Positions 25,281-33,969 of a stretch of 64,000 bases of DNA are shown here, piece after piece (the first letter of the stretch is position 1; each line of letters starts with the position of its first letter). The stretch lies in the NCBI GenBank assembly GCA_002382085.1, contig DFZK01000005.1:232755-296754 (forward strand), in the 5' to 3' direction. The notes under the pieces were generated by a model, which had not been told where the DNA came from, did no database searches, and worked only from the letters and a program-made list of their open reading frames with translations. A program made the translations under genes and the position numbers. This DNA is from Sulfurospirillum sp. UBA4058. Lineage in GTDB: Bacteria > Campylobacterota > Campylobacteria > Campylobacterales > Sulfurospirillaceae.

Positions 25281-26980
25281 GACATCTCCTGATTGAGTAA
25301 TCGATCGGCACGAAGCAGTGCCGTATCGATATGATCGGTAATATTTTCTTTGCCGACGTCTTTATCGAAACCGAGACGTTCCATTTTATGTTTGATACGC
25401 TCGTTGACGCCGGAGAGTACAAGAACCGTTCCGTTGCTTTTACACAGCTCTAAAAATTCTTCCAAAGCATGCAAACCCGTCGCATCGATCATCGGGACAT
25501 GACGCATTCGCAAGATAAAGACGCTAGGAGCCTCTTCAAGTTCGCCCAAAATATTTTTCAAACGATCGGCGACTCCAAAGAAAAAAGGACCGTTTATTTC
25601 GTACACTTCGACGCCTTTCGGAACGATTTTATTATGAATCGCATGGGCGTCGGTTTCATCAATCGGCTCATCGCTTTCGTCAAAAGGCATTACGACGCTC
25701 TCTTTCGTATCGATAATCCCCGTCACGTCGATCATTCGTTTGATAAATAAAAGACCCGCCAACATAATGCCCGTTTGTACGCCGGTATTTAAATCGATAA
25801 AAACGGTTAGAAAAAAAGTCATCAAAAGTACGACGACGTCGTTTCGCTCCGATTTAAGCGCGATCGCTTTAAAGTGGTGAAATTCACTCATATTCCACGC
25901 AACGACCACTAAAATTGCCGCCAACGCCGCTAAAGGAATCAATAAAATCAACTTTGAAAACAAAAACATAAAAATCAATAACATCAGCGCATGCAACATA
26001 CCCGAAACCGGACCGTATGCGCCCGATTTAATATTCGTCGCCGTTCGAGCGATCGCACCCGTCGCCGCAATGCCGCCGAAGAGTACCGAGCCGATATTGG
26101 CAACGCCTTGAGCGATCAACTCTTGGTTTGAATGGTGATGATCGCCCGTCATACCGTCCGCAACGACGCAAGAGAGTAAAGACTCGATTGCACCTAAAAT
26201 CGCTATCGTAATGGCATCGGGGAATACGGCGCGAATTTTTTCCAATGAAAAAGCGGGCATCGAAGGGGAAGGAAGCGTCGAAGGTAACGATCCGAATTTC
26301 GAGCCTATCGTCTCCACCGGTATGTTGAACAACCAAACGGCAAACGAAGAAAAAACGATGACCAACATCGGAGCGGGAATACGCGGAAACCGATGACGAA
26401 GTTTGATCAACATCGCGATGCTGACTAACCCGATTCCCAACGCATAATAGTTTACATGTAAGATTTCATGCGAATACAACACCCACTGATCGGTAAATTC
26501 CGCCGGCATTTTAGCAATCGGTAAGCCAAAAAAATCTTTGATTTGCGATGAAAAGATAATCAAAGCAATACCGCTCGTAAAGCCGACCGTTACGGGATAA
26601 GGAATAAACTTGATGATATTGCCGAGTTTGAAAACACCCATTAACACGAGCATTCCGCCGGCTAAAAACGTTGCGATGACTAAGCCGTCGTAACCGTGTT
26701 TTAAAATCACCGCGTAAAGTACCACAACAAAAGCCCCCGTAGGACCTCCGATCTGGTACCTGCTTCCTCCGAGTAAGGAGATAATAAAACCCGCGACGAT
26801 CGCCGTAAACAGACCGCGTTCGGGACTTACGCCGCTCGCAATCGCAAATGCCATCGCCAAGGGCAAGGCAATAATCGCCACCGTTGCTCCCGCGAGTATA
26901 TCCGAGGAAAAGTGTGCGAAAGAGTACCCTTCCTTTAAAAGCGTATAACTTCTAGGAAGCCAATTTTTTACATTCATCAA
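25256..26980 (-). CDS. SulP family anion transporter with STAS domain
   Basis: 574-residue inner-membrane permease of the SLC26/SulP family for sulfate, bicarbonate or related anions. About 12 membrane helices (residues 20-430) with GATVAIIALPLAMAFAIASG and GGPTGAFVV, then a C-terminal STAS domain (about 455-555: VEVYEINGPFFFGVADRL, MRHVPMIDATGLHALEEF). In a same-strand group between the TIGR02757 gene and the tautomerase. The substrate cannot be read from sequence. Confidence 0.93.
   Translation of the reverse strand: MMNVKNWLPRSYTLLKEGYSFAHFSSDILAGATVAIIALPLAMAFAIASGVSPERGLFTAIVAGFIISLLGGSRYQIGGPTGAFVVVLYAVILKHGYDGLVIATFLAGGMLVLMGVFKLGNIIKFIPYPVTVGFTSGIALIIFSSQIKDFFGLPIAKMPAEFTDQWVLYSHEILHVNYYALGIGLVSIAMLIKLRHRFPRIPAPMLVIVFSSFAVWLFNIPVETIGSKFGSLPSTLPSPSMPAFSLEKIRAVFPDAITIAILGAIESLLSCVVADGMTGDHHHSNQELIAQGVANIGSVLFGGIAATGAIARTATNIKSGAYGPVSGMLHALMLLIFMFLFSKLILLIPLAALAAILVVVAWNMSEFHHFKAIALKSERNDVVVLLMTFFLTVFIDLNTGVQTGIMLAGLLFIKRMIDVTGIIDTKESVVMPFDESDEPIDETDAHAIHNKIVPKGVEVYEINGPFFFGVADRLKNILGELEEAPSVFILRMRHVPMIDATGLHALEEFLELCKSNGTVLVLSGVNERIKHKMERLGFDKDVGKENITDHIDTALLRADRLLNQEMSCPTSISK
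26452..26461. repeat. Palindrome TTACATGTAA, copy 9 (coding, Leu-His-Val)
   Basis: Exact copy in sulP, read as Leu-His-Val within ILHVNYY. The next full copy is almost 11 kb away. Confidence 0.95.
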
Positions 26981-26988
26981 AACCGCCT

Positions 26989-27741
26989 TTAAGGTATCAG
27001 TTTTTCCTGTCCTAAGCGATACAGAGCAAAATCAAATTTGACGGGATCGCTAGGATCAAGTGTTTTTAACGCATCGGTAAGTTCGATGACCGCTTTAAAA
27101 TCGCATATTTTACGCGTAATCAAGCCCAATTTTCGACCGACGTGAAACGTATGCGTATCTAAGGGCATCAAAAGATCTTGCGGACGAACGTCGTTCCACA
27201 AGCCCAAATCCAATGCATCGGAGCGAACCATCCAACGCAAATACATATGCCAACGTTTGTAAGCAGATGTCGGGTTGGTTGAAGGAATTGTACCCAAGAG
27301 AAACTGATACCCTTTTGAACGATAGGGATTAGAAGCGTATAAGATGTCAATCATTACGGCCAGTCCGTCCATAACGTTTTGCTTTTTTTGATACCCGCGT
27401 AGAAAAAGCTTTTCCAAGCTTCCGTGCGTCTCTTTGAGGCGTTTGAGCGTTATAAAAAACGCTTGAATATCGAGGCTATTTTGAAAGCGATAATACGAAG
27501 ATCGCAATGCCTCGGCGATATGCGATTCACTCTCTTCTAAAAGGCTAAAATCCAAACTCTCTAAAAAACGAACGATTGCGTGAACGTTTCCGTAAGCAAA
27601 AAGCGCGCAAATCAACGCGACGTATTCGTCTTTGTACAAAGACGCGACCATCAAAGGATCGGGTTTTGAAGAGGATAATTCCAAAGCGCAATTGCGTTTT
27701 AAAGCCTCTTCCCGCAAACGTAGAGCAATGCTTTTATGCAT
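26989..27741 (-). CDS. TIGR02757 family protein
   Basis: 250 residues, conserved family of unknown function found widely in Campylobacterota and Bacteroidetes. Recognisable pieces are PDPLMVASLYKDEYVALICALFAYGN near the N-terminus, LRWMVRSDALDLGLW and LMPLDTHTFHVGRKLGL. These resemble DNA-glycosylase-like helical folds (the DTH motif), but no catalytic role is established. No signal or membrane segment. The start overlaps the end of the ABC permease gene. Confidence 0.85.
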   Translation of the reverse strand: MHKSIALRLREEALKRNCALELSSSKPDPLMVASLYKDEYVALICALFAYGNVHAIVRFLESLDFSLLEESESHIAEALRSSYYRFQNSLDIQAFFITLKRLKETHGSLEKLFLRGYQKKQNVMDGLAVMIDILYASNPYRSKGYQFLLGTIPSTNPTSAYKRWHMYLRWMVRSDALDLGLWNDVRPQDLLMPLDTHTFHVGRKLGLITRKICDFKAVIELTDALKTLDPSDPVKFDFALYRLGQEKLIP

Positions 27742-28546
27742 CGCTTAACGCCTCTTTTTCATTACTTTTTTCTTGAAGATAATCGGAGAGTTGTAGCAAA
27801 GAAAACGTTACCAAAAAGATCAAGAGACCGGGGAAAAAACTGAGCCACCACGCGATGTCGATCACGTCGCGCCCTTCGCTTAAAATGACGCCCCAACTGA
27901 TCTGAGGCGGCATAATGCCGATGCCCAAAAAGCTCAGCCCGCTCTCGGAAAGGATAGCACCGCTAACGCCGAAAGTAAAACTGATGAAAAAAATAGGAGC
28001 CAGTAAAGGGGCAAAGTATTTGAAGATGATTTTAAACGTTCCGACATGTGAGAGTTTTAAAACTTTGATAAACGGCGCATTTGAAATTGCAAAACTTTCG
28101 GAGCGAATCATACGCGCCATGCCCATCCATCCCGTAATCGAGATAATGACGACGAGTATCCACGCCGACGCATTCATATAACTGATCAGAGCCAACAAGA
28201 GGAAGAACGTCGGAAACGTTAAAAAAAGATCAATCACGATAATGACCAAACGATCGACGCCTTTTTGAAAAAACCCCGCACTAATGCCGATCATCAAACC
28301 GATCACGCTTGCGATCAACGCACTACCGAGTCCGATCAAAAGCGAAATCTGACCGCCGACCATTAAGCGCGCTAAAAGATCGCGTCCCAAACGATCGGTT
28401 CCTAAAAGATGTTCAAAATCGGGTGCGAGCAAAATTGCCGAAGGATTTAAGTCGTAAGGTGAAACAGAATAAATCAAAGGAGCACCGAAGCAAAACAAGA
28501 AAATGAGCACCAACAAAGAGGTGCTCGCATACGGAAAGCGTTTCAC
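27734..28546 (-). CDS. Dipeptide/oligopeptide ABC transporter permease (DppC/OppC type)
   Basis: 270-residue inner-membrane permease. About six helices; the cytoplasmic EAA-like loop has the IISITGWMGMARMIRSESFAI form, and the N-terminal region PDFEHLLGTDRLGRDLLARLM is the DppC/OppC signature. No binding protein, partner permease or ATPase is adjacent. Start GTG at 28544-28546 shares one base with the flgK stop, so it is the distal gene of the flagellar operon or at least read through from it. It must work with subunits encoded elsewhere. Confidence 0.92.
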   Translation of the reverse strand: MKRFPYASTSLLVLIFLFCFGAPLIYSVSPYDLNPSAILLAPDFEHLLGTDRLGRDLLARLMVGGQISLLIGLGSALIASVIGLMIGISAGFFQKGVDRLVIIVIDLFLTFPTFFLLLALISYMNASAWILVVIISITGWMGMARMIRSESFAISNAPFIKVLKLSHVGTFKIIFKYFAPLLAPIFFISFTFGVSGAILSESGLSFLGIGIMPPQISWGVILSEGRDVIDIAWWLSFFPGLLIFLVTFSLLQLSDYLQEKSNEKEALSDA

Positions 28547-30390
28547 TAGGATTTGATACCTAAAAGCGTATCTAACATTTCATCGATTGTCGTAATAATT
28601 TTAGCGGCAGCGGCAAACGACTTTTGATATTGCATCAAATCAATCAGTTCTTCTTCTTTATTAACACCGCTAATCGATTGAAATTCAGAAGTAATCGTTG
28701 CATTTAAAGCTTCATTGGTGTCATATTGACTTTTTGCCGCGGAAGCATCCGTAGCAATCTTCGCCGTAAACGCGCTGTATTGCCCTTGTATCGTACCCTG
28801 AGAAATCGAGCCGTCTTTATGGTAAAAATTTAACGACGTATATTGAAGCTGAAGCATACTGTTCGCAACACTATGATTTCCGTAAACGGGAGCTCCGTAT
28901 CCTTGAACCGCGGAAGGGTTTTCTTTATATTCCGTTTTGACGTTAATATTCGAAGCATCGGTACCCGTTAAAAACTGGCTCACTCCGATAATACCCGGAA
29001 AATTACTACCGTTGTCTTTAACGGCAACCGTATAACCGTTATTCAAAGAAGTTGGGCTAATCGAAAAAGAACCGTTGTCCATAAACTCGGCTTTAAAATA
29101 GTCACTCACGTCATTCAGCGCGTTGTTGTCTTGATTGTCGTCCGTATCACTGTTAAATTGCGTTAAGATACTTTGTGAAAACGTATCGTCGTTCATCGTC
29201 GTCATACCGTTAATCGTGAGTGTTTTACGTGCCACTTCTTTTCCGTTGGTATCGTAAACGATGACGTCCATCGACCCGTCGTTCATATTATTGTAAACGT
29301 TTTTCAGCGACTCATTGCCTTTCAGCGATAAAGATGGACTATCCATACGTTTTTGGGCACTTTGAGCATAAATATTGTTGGTTTCCGTAATAAAAGTCTG
29401 AGCAAAACTATCTAAATCATCTATATAGCCTTGTAAAATACCGTCTTGCGGGTATCCGCCGTTGATGCTTTTATCGATTACACGCCCTCTTAAATCCAAA
29501 ATAGCACCGATTTTACCTCCGGATAACTGTGTCGTCAAGTCGTAAAGACTACCGTCTTGCATTTGCGAAGAGATGGAGTAATAACTGCTTTCGTTGGAAG
29601 AGTTATCGATAACGATCGGATGAAACGTAGGTCCGTCTACAAAGGAGGCACCCGATATATTGAGATAATATTCCTTTCCCGTATCGGTCATATTGGCATC
29701 TACGGTCGTATCACTCGTAATATTGCCTTTAAAAACGGATATATTGACCAACTTAGAGAGCGTCAATTCCAATTTATCGCGTTGATCTCGTAAATCATTG
29801 GCATATGTTCCCTTGGTTGCTTCGACGATACCGATTTGTTTATTCAAATCGGCAATTTGACTTCCAAGGCTATTCAATTCGTCGACGGCCGTTTTTAATT
29901 GCGTGTTCATGGAGTCTTGCAAATTTCTTAACGAATCCCTCGTCGATTGGATATTGGTCGTCAATGTAACGCTTTTTTGGATCAATGCGATTTTTTGTGA
30001 ACCTTCCGTCGTATTAGAAGCTAAATTACTCCATTCCGTAAAATAGTTCGTTAAATCTTGCGCCAATCCCGAATCGCTTAAATCAGGGAAATATTTTGCC
30101 GTTTCTTGCAAAGTTTTAGTCGCAAACGTATCGTAAGAGAGACTCGAGGAAGAATCGCGAAGTTTAGAGTAGACAAACTCATCATGAATACGTACGATCG
30201 AAGTAACGGAAACACCGCTACCTATGCTAACGCCTTGCGTATAAAGAGGCGTACTTGCCGCAAACGAAACACGTTGACGCGTATACGAATCATTGTCGGC
30301 ATTGGAAATATTTTGGCTGGTCGTCGCAATAGCGATTTGCGAAGCGTTTAATGCCGTTTTGCCGGTATTGAGCGTGCTAAATAGGCTCAT
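28546..30390 (-). CDS. flgK: Flagellar hook-associated protein 1
   Basis: Hook-filament junction protein exported through the flagellum. 614 residues. Typical N-terminus MSLFSTLNTGKTALNASQIAIATTSQNISNADND, and a C-terminal heptad region SISGVNKEEELIDLMQYQKSFAAAAKIITTIDEMLDTLLGI. No signal peptide, as expected for type III export. Third gene after flgM and flgN under a sigma28 promoter at 31086-31112. Confidence 0.97.
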   Translation of the reverse strand: MSLFSTLNTGKTALNASQIAIATTSQNISNADNDSYTRQRVSFAASTPLYTQGVSIGSGVSVTSIVRIHDEFVYSKLRDSSSSLSYDTFATKTLQETAKYFPDLSDSGLAQDLTNYFTEWSNLASNTTEGSQKIALIQKSVTLTTNIQSTRDSLRNLQDSMNTQLKTAVDELNSLGSQIADLNKQIGIVEATKGTYANDLRDQRDKLELTLSKLVNISVFKGNITSDTTVDANMTDTGKEYYLNISGASFVDGPTFHPIVIDNSSNESSYYSISSQMQDGSLYDLTTQLSGGKIGAILDLRGRVIDKSINGGYPQDGILQGYIDDLDSFAQTFITETNNIYAQSAQKRMDSPSLSLKGNESLKNVYNNMNDGSMDVIVYDTNGKEVARKTLTINGMTTMNDDTFSQSILTQFNSDTDDNQDNNALNDVSDYFKAEFMDNGSFSISPTSLNNGYTVAVKDNGSNFPGIIGVSQFLTGTDASNINVKTEYKENPSAVQGYGAPVYGNHSVANSMLQLQYTSLNFYHKDGSISQGTIQGQYSAFTAKIATDASAAKSQYDTNEALNATITSEFQSISGVNKEEELIDLMQYQKSFAAAAKIITTIDEMLDTLLGIKS

Positions 30391-30392
30391 CT

Positions 30393-30821
30393 TTAAGCCC
30401 TTACTTTGAGTAAAGAAGCCGGTTTGTGATTCGAAGCGGTATAACCGTCCATTTCTCGCGGGAAAATACTGTCCAGCAGAACATTGTAAAACTGGCTAAC
30501 GGTCACAACGTAACGCGCATACTGCTTATTGCATGTTTTAAGCTCGGACAATTTGGTTTTCATATACGCTAAAAGTTGTTTTTGCTCGGCGTTTAGAAGC
30601 TCTTCAAGCGATTTTTGTCCGCTTTCTTTCAGCATTTTCATTAACTCATTATCTAACAGTGATTTTTTATGTTCAAAAGAGTGAAGTAAATCTTCTTTAA
30701 TTTTAGCACGTTCAAAAACATTCATATGTTTGGCAACCTTGATATCGGCAATGTCCTTTTCCGTTTGTTCTATCAGGTTTTCAATATCTTTGATCGCATT
30801 TTGTAGATAGTGAGTTAACAT
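30393..30821 (-). CDS. flgN: FlgN-like flagellar chaperone
   Basis: 142 residues, almost entirely helical with coiled-coil character (IENLIEQTEKDIADIKVAKHMNVFERAKIKEDLL). Position directly before flgK and after flgM is that of FlgN, the export chaperone for FlgK and FlgL. Assignment rests mainly on position and fold, because FlgN sequences diverge strongly. Confidence 0.8.
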   Translation of the reverse strand: MLTHYLQNAIKDIENLIEQTEKDIADIKVAKHMNVFERAKIKEDLLHSFEHKKSLLDNELMKMLKESGQKSLEELLNAEQKQLLAYMKTKLSELKTCNKQYARYVVTVSQFYNVLLDSIFPREMDGYTASNHKPASLLKVRA

Positions 30822-30847
30822 TTTTTATCCTTTGATATAGAAAGGAC

Positions 30848-31048
30848 TTAGAACAACTCTTCCGTAATCGCTTTTGCCGTTTTTTTCAGATCGACCTTAT
30901 ACGTTCCATCTTCGATCTCGGCTTTAAGCGTAGAAAGTTTGTCTATGCCTTCGCTTTTTTCGGTTTTTTCGGCACTCTTTACGGTGTCGTCTTTGAATGC
31001 ACTGCCTTGTACATACGCCGCATTGGACGCTTGAACGGTTGAAATCAT
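30848..31048 (-). CDS. flgM: Anti-sigma28 factor FlgM
   Basis: 66 residues, the short FlgM type of this phylum. FlgM binds FliA (sigma28) until the hook is complete. The N-terminus is MISTVQASNAAYVQGS; the C-terminal sigma-binding helices are GIDKLSTLKAEIEDGTYKVDLKKTAKAITEEL, closely matching FlgM. It is preceded by its own sigma28 promoter, forming the expected feedback. Confidence 0.9.
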   Translation of the reverse strand: MISTVQASNAAYVQGSAFKDDTVKSAEKTEKSEGIDKLSTLKAEIEDGTYKVDLKKTAKAITEELF

Positions 31049-31085
31049 TTGAGACCCTTTATAAGTTTAACGTTTGTGTTAACCC

Positions 31086-31112
31086 TATATCGTCTAAAAC
31101 AATAAAACATTA
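31086..31112 (-). promoter_or_regulatory. Sigma28 promoter for flgM-flgN-flgK
   Basis: On the minus strand TAAT (31112-31109), a 15-base spacer and ACGATATA (31093-31086), containing the CGATAT core of sigma28 -10 elements in Campylobacterota. About 40 bases before the flgM start. It overlaps the flgJ stop codon. Confidence 0.7.
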
Positions 31113-31430
31113 ACGCCCTTCTTTCAAATAATTAAAAAGCATCTGACTGATTCCAAGTCCACCGCTAAGCGCGGAACTCATCGTATCGTTATACATCGAT
31201 CGATAAATCTTATCTCCGGCATCTTTTGGAAAAAGCGGGTCTTGCTCTTCCGTGTCCGTTGCGATGTCTAAAATTTGTTTGAGAAAAAAAGCTTCAAATT
31301 TATCGGTTTGTTCTTTCAGCAAAGCATCGCTTTGAGACGCACTGCTTGATACCGAAGCCGCTTTGACGTTTGTCGTCGGTAAAGAGCCGTAATTAGCATT
31401 CATCAATGCAAGCGACGTATCGTTGGTCAT
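31110..31430 (-). CDS. flgJ: Flagellar rod-binding protein FlgJ, N-terminal domain only
   Basis: 106 residues comprising only the rod-capping domain (QTDKFEAFFLKQILDIATD, then LGISQMLFNYLK); the C-terminal muramidase domain of enterobacterial FlgJ is absent, as usual in Campylobacterota. Peptidoglycan opening must be done by another enzyme. The ATG overlaps the flgI stop. Confidence 0.92.
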   Translation of the reverse strand: MTNDTSLALMNANYGSLPTTNVKAASVSSSASQSDALLKEQTDKFEAFFLKQILDIATDTEEQDPLFPKDAGDKIYRSMYNDTMSSALSGGLGISQMLFNYLKEGR

Positions 31431-32482
31431 TAGATCACCACCAATTGCGCCGTAATCGCACCGGAACGTTTGATATTTTCAAAAATCGAGATAATATCTT
31501 TGGGTTTTGCGCCTAATTTATTGAGTGCGCGCGCGACGTTGGCGACGGTCATACTCTCTTCTTGCATTTTAATGCGGTTTTCGCTTGCTGCTATTTGAAC
31601 GTTACCGCCGATATCGACGTTTTTATCGCTTGGTACGTTATCGTTTGCTTCGATTTTAATCGTAATATCGCCGTGCGTAATGACGACGGGATCCACTTTG
31701 ATATTGACGCCAGAGACAATCGTTCCCGTGCGCTCGTCGATAATAATTTTATCTTCGCGTTCGTATTTCACTTGCGTATCCAGCGTTTTGGCTAAAAACT
31801 CGACGGAGGTATAATTGGCGGGTTTCATCAATCGAATCGTTCGAGAATCGGTTGCTACGGCAATTTTTTTACCGAAGGCACGGTTAAGTTCGTTTTGAAC
31901 GGAGACTGCCGTATTGAAATTTGCTTCTTTTAACGAAAGATTGATAAATTCTTGTTCATGTAAATCAAATTCGATCTCACGTTCCACGAGTGCTCCGCCG
32001 AAAATATTCGCCGATGCCGGATGATTAACTTGTCCTTTTTCCTTACCGTTCATACCGCCGATCGTTAGCGATCCTTGCGCCAAAGAGTAAATTTTTCCGT
32101 CGACGCCTTTAAGAGGTGTCAACAAAAGATTACCGCCTTGTAAGGATTTGGCATCGCCGATAGAGGAAACGGAAACGTCGATTTTATCGCCTTGACGCGC
32201 AAAAGCAGGAAGTTTTGCGGTGACGACAACCGCAGCGATATTTTTAGATTTAATATCCGCCGGATCGATTTTAACGTTGACGGTCTGCAAAAGATTCGAT
32301 AAAGAACGAAGCGTAAACTCCGAAGAAGAACCGTCTCCCGTTCCGTTTAATCCTACGACCAAACCGTAACCGATCAGTTGGTTTTCGCGCACGCCGATGA
32401 CGTTAGCGACATCCCCGAGCCTTTCAGCGAAAAGCGACGATACGATGGAAACAATTACCAATGAAATGTTGATAATTTTCAT
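31430..32482 (-). CDS. flgI: Flagellar P-ring protein FlgI
   Basis: Periplasmic ring protein around the flagellar rod. 350 residues with a signal peptide (residues 1-19, ending SSLFA). Signatures: RLGDVANVIGVRENQLIGYGLVVGLNGTGD, LPAFARQGDKIDVSVSSIGDAKSLQGG and VNIKVDPVVITHGDITI. ATG 32482 has AGGGAAT upstream. First gene of a flgI-flgJ unit with a sigma54 promoter. Confidence 0.97.
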   Translation of the reverse strand: MKIINISLVIVSIVSSLFAERLGDVANVIGVRENQLIGYGLVVGLNGTGDGSSSEFTLRSLSNLLQTVNVKIDPADIKSKNIAAVVVTAKLPAFARQGDKIDVSVSSIGDAKSLQGGNLLLTPLKGVDGKIYSLAQGSLTIGGMNGKEKGQVNHPASANIFGGALVEREIEFDLHEQEFINLSLKEANFNTAVSVQNELNRAFGKKIAVATDSRTIRLMKPANYTSVEFLAKTLDTQVKYEREDKIIIDERTGTIVSGVNIKVDPVVITHGDITIKIEANDNVPSDKNVDIGGNVQIAASENRIKMQEESMTVANVARALNKLGAKPKDIISIFENIKRSGAITAQLVVI

Positions 32483-32520
32483 TTATTCCCTTTACATGTA
32501 GCATTCTTTGCTAAGTGTAA

Positions 32521-32536
32521 AGCAATTCGCGTTCCA
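32521..32536 (-). promoter_or_regulatory. Sigma54 promoter for flgI-flgJ
   Basis: On the minus strand TGGAAC, 5 bases and TTGCT, fitting the sigma54 form GG-N10-GC exactly. It lies about 40 bases upstream of the flgI ATG. The use of sigma54 for mid-class basal-body genes matches Campylobacter. A one-mismatch palindrome copy (32492-32501) lies between it and the flgI ribosome binding site. Confidence 0.8.
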
Positions 32537-32541
32537 AAGAT

Positions 32542-33117
32542 TTATCGATAGTACGACAGAGAGCTTTTTCCGAATTTTTTCGTTTTTTGAAGCGTATATG
32601 AACCGATGGTTTCGGGTAAAACTTCCGTACTCATATGTTCTACGATGGCGGCTATCGTCTTGTCTTGCGGTAACGAGGCAATGAGGCGGAGCGTATTTTG
32701 ATACACTCCTTCCATACCTTCACGAATGGAAAACGGTGGATCAAAATAAAAATAGGTCGGCGTACGTAAGGCAGAAAACAGCGTGGGCAATACCGTAAAA
32801 CTATCTCCGCAGATGACCGTCGTATGATTATCGTCAATCGCTTTGCAATTGCGTTTTAAGATACGAACGGCATCTTGATCTTTTTCGATAAAATAAGCAT
32901 ACATGGCACCTCGACTGAGGGCTTCAAGACCGATAGAACCGCTTCCGCCGAAAACTTCGACAAAGGTCGTATCCATAACGTCGTATTGTAGCGTATCGAA
33001 CAACGAGCCTTTTAAGATCGCTTTGGTACTGCGAGTGCTCTCTAAAGAGGGTAACTCCAGCTTTTTTCCTTTATATTTTCCCGTGTTAATCGTCGTATAT
33101 AAAGGTTTAGTTCCCAT
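32542..33117 (-). CDS. rsmD: 16S rRNA (guanine(966)-N(2))-methyltransferase RsmD
   Basis: 191 residues. SAM-binding motif VEVFGGSGSIGLEALSRGA and catalytic motif YFDPPFS place it in the RsmD family, modifying G966 of 16S rRNA. The N-terminal GKYKGKKLELP and TRSTKAILKGSLFDTL match the family. The start overlaps the end of the preceding gene by 11 bases. Confidence 0.93.
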   Translation of the reverse strand: MGTKPLYTTINTGKYKGKKLELPSLESTRSTKAILKGSLFDTLQYDVMDTTFVEVFGGSGSIGLEALSRGAMYAYFIEKDQDAVRILKRNCKAIDDNHTTVICGDSFTVLPTLFSALRTPTYFYFDPPFSIREGMEGVYQNTLRLIASLPQDKTIAAIVEHMSTEVLPETIGSYTLQKTKKFGKSSLSYYR

Positions 33118-33472
33118 AATAATTCCGAATCGTCTGAATCAAATCCGCTCTAAATTTATCGGTCAAAGCCGTGATTTTTTCTTCAAGAGCATAGGTACTT
33201 TTTGGCATATCTCCTATCAATCCGTCCATACTGTTTTGAAGAAGTAAAAGGTGTTGAAAAAATTTATCGAGTTCTAATAATAACGTCGATTTTGAAAACG
33301 GTATATTCAAATTTCCCTCAGACGCGGCAACGTAAAAAACCGGCTTATCGAGTTCGATTTTTTTGTCGCTAATGACGAAATCACATTGTTTATACGCAAC
33401 AATAGCATCACCCAAAAACGATTTGAGCGCACGGCTGAGTAAAAGCGACTGACATACGACGGCAATCTTCAT
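33107..33472 (-). CDS. Unknown protein upstream of rsmD
   Basis: 121 residues, not recognised. The N-terminus MKIAVVCQSLLLSRALKSFLGD looks like the first strand and helix of a response-receiver-like or Rossmann fold. The middle has short beta strands (KPVFYVAAS) and the end is a long helical region (LEEKITALTDKFRADLIQTIRNYY). No signal or membrane segment. It overlaps rsmD, so the two are co-translated, and it is divergent from flaG. Confidence 0.75.
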   Translation of the reverse strand: MKIAVVCQSLLLSRALKSFLGDAIVAYKQCDFVISDKKIELDKPVFYVAASEGNLNIPFSKSTLLLELDKFFQHLLLLQNSMDGLIGDMPKSTYALEEKITALTDKFRADLIQTIRNYYGN

Positions 33473-33527
33473 CGGCTCCCTTTAAGATACAATATCGCGA
33501 AATATAACACACAATCTCTTAAAGAGT

Positions 33528-33554
33528 TAAACAAAAAAAAAGATGTGCCGATTT
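33528..33554 (+). promoter_or_regulatory. Sigma28 promoter for flaG-fliD-fliS
   Basis: TAAA (33528-33531), a 15-base spacer and GCCGATTT (33547-33554), the same elements as at 8190-8216. About 45 bases before the flaG start. Confidence 0.85.
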
Positions 33555-33597
33555 AGCTCATAGGAAATTAACAACTGACGGAGTAAGGAGAGCTACC

Positions 33598-33966
33598 ATG
33601 GATATTTTTAGTGCAACCAGCAAACATGTTGAAGCTACGACTACGCCCAAATCGGCTAACGTTATGCCGACGAAGCAGGTAGAACATTACAGCGAAACAA
33701 CCGACGCCAATCAAGATACCCAAAAAGATCAAACGAAAGACGTCAAAGCCTCCCTTGAAAAAACGGTTAAAGAATTGAACGAGCAAATGGATATGCTTGA
33801 CACCAATCTCAAATTCGGTTTTAACGATAAAATCGATATTATGTACGTCAACGTCATGGAAAAAAGCACCGGAAAACTGATTCGCAAGTTTCCGACGGAA
33901 GAAGCGATGAACTTGTCGGCAAAAATGAAAGAAATCGTAGGAATGATTTTTGATAAAAAAGGATAG
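33598..33966 (+). CDS. flaG: FlaG family flagellar protein
   Basis: 122 residues. A disordered polar N-terminus is followed by the conserved FlaG core LKFGFNDKIDIMYVNVMEKSTGKLIRKFPTEEAMNLSAKMKEIVG. FlaG influences filament length. ATG 33598 with AAGGAGAG upstream. First gene of the operon under a sigma28 promoter; fliD starts 4 bases after its stop. Confidence 0.92.
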   Translation: MDIFSATSKHVEATTTPKSANVMPTKQVEHYSETTDANQDTQKDQTKDVKASLEKTVKELNEQMDMLDTNLKFGFNDKIDIMYVNVMEKSTGKLIRKFPTEEAMNLSAKMKEIVGMIFDKKG

Positions 33967-33969
33967 TAG

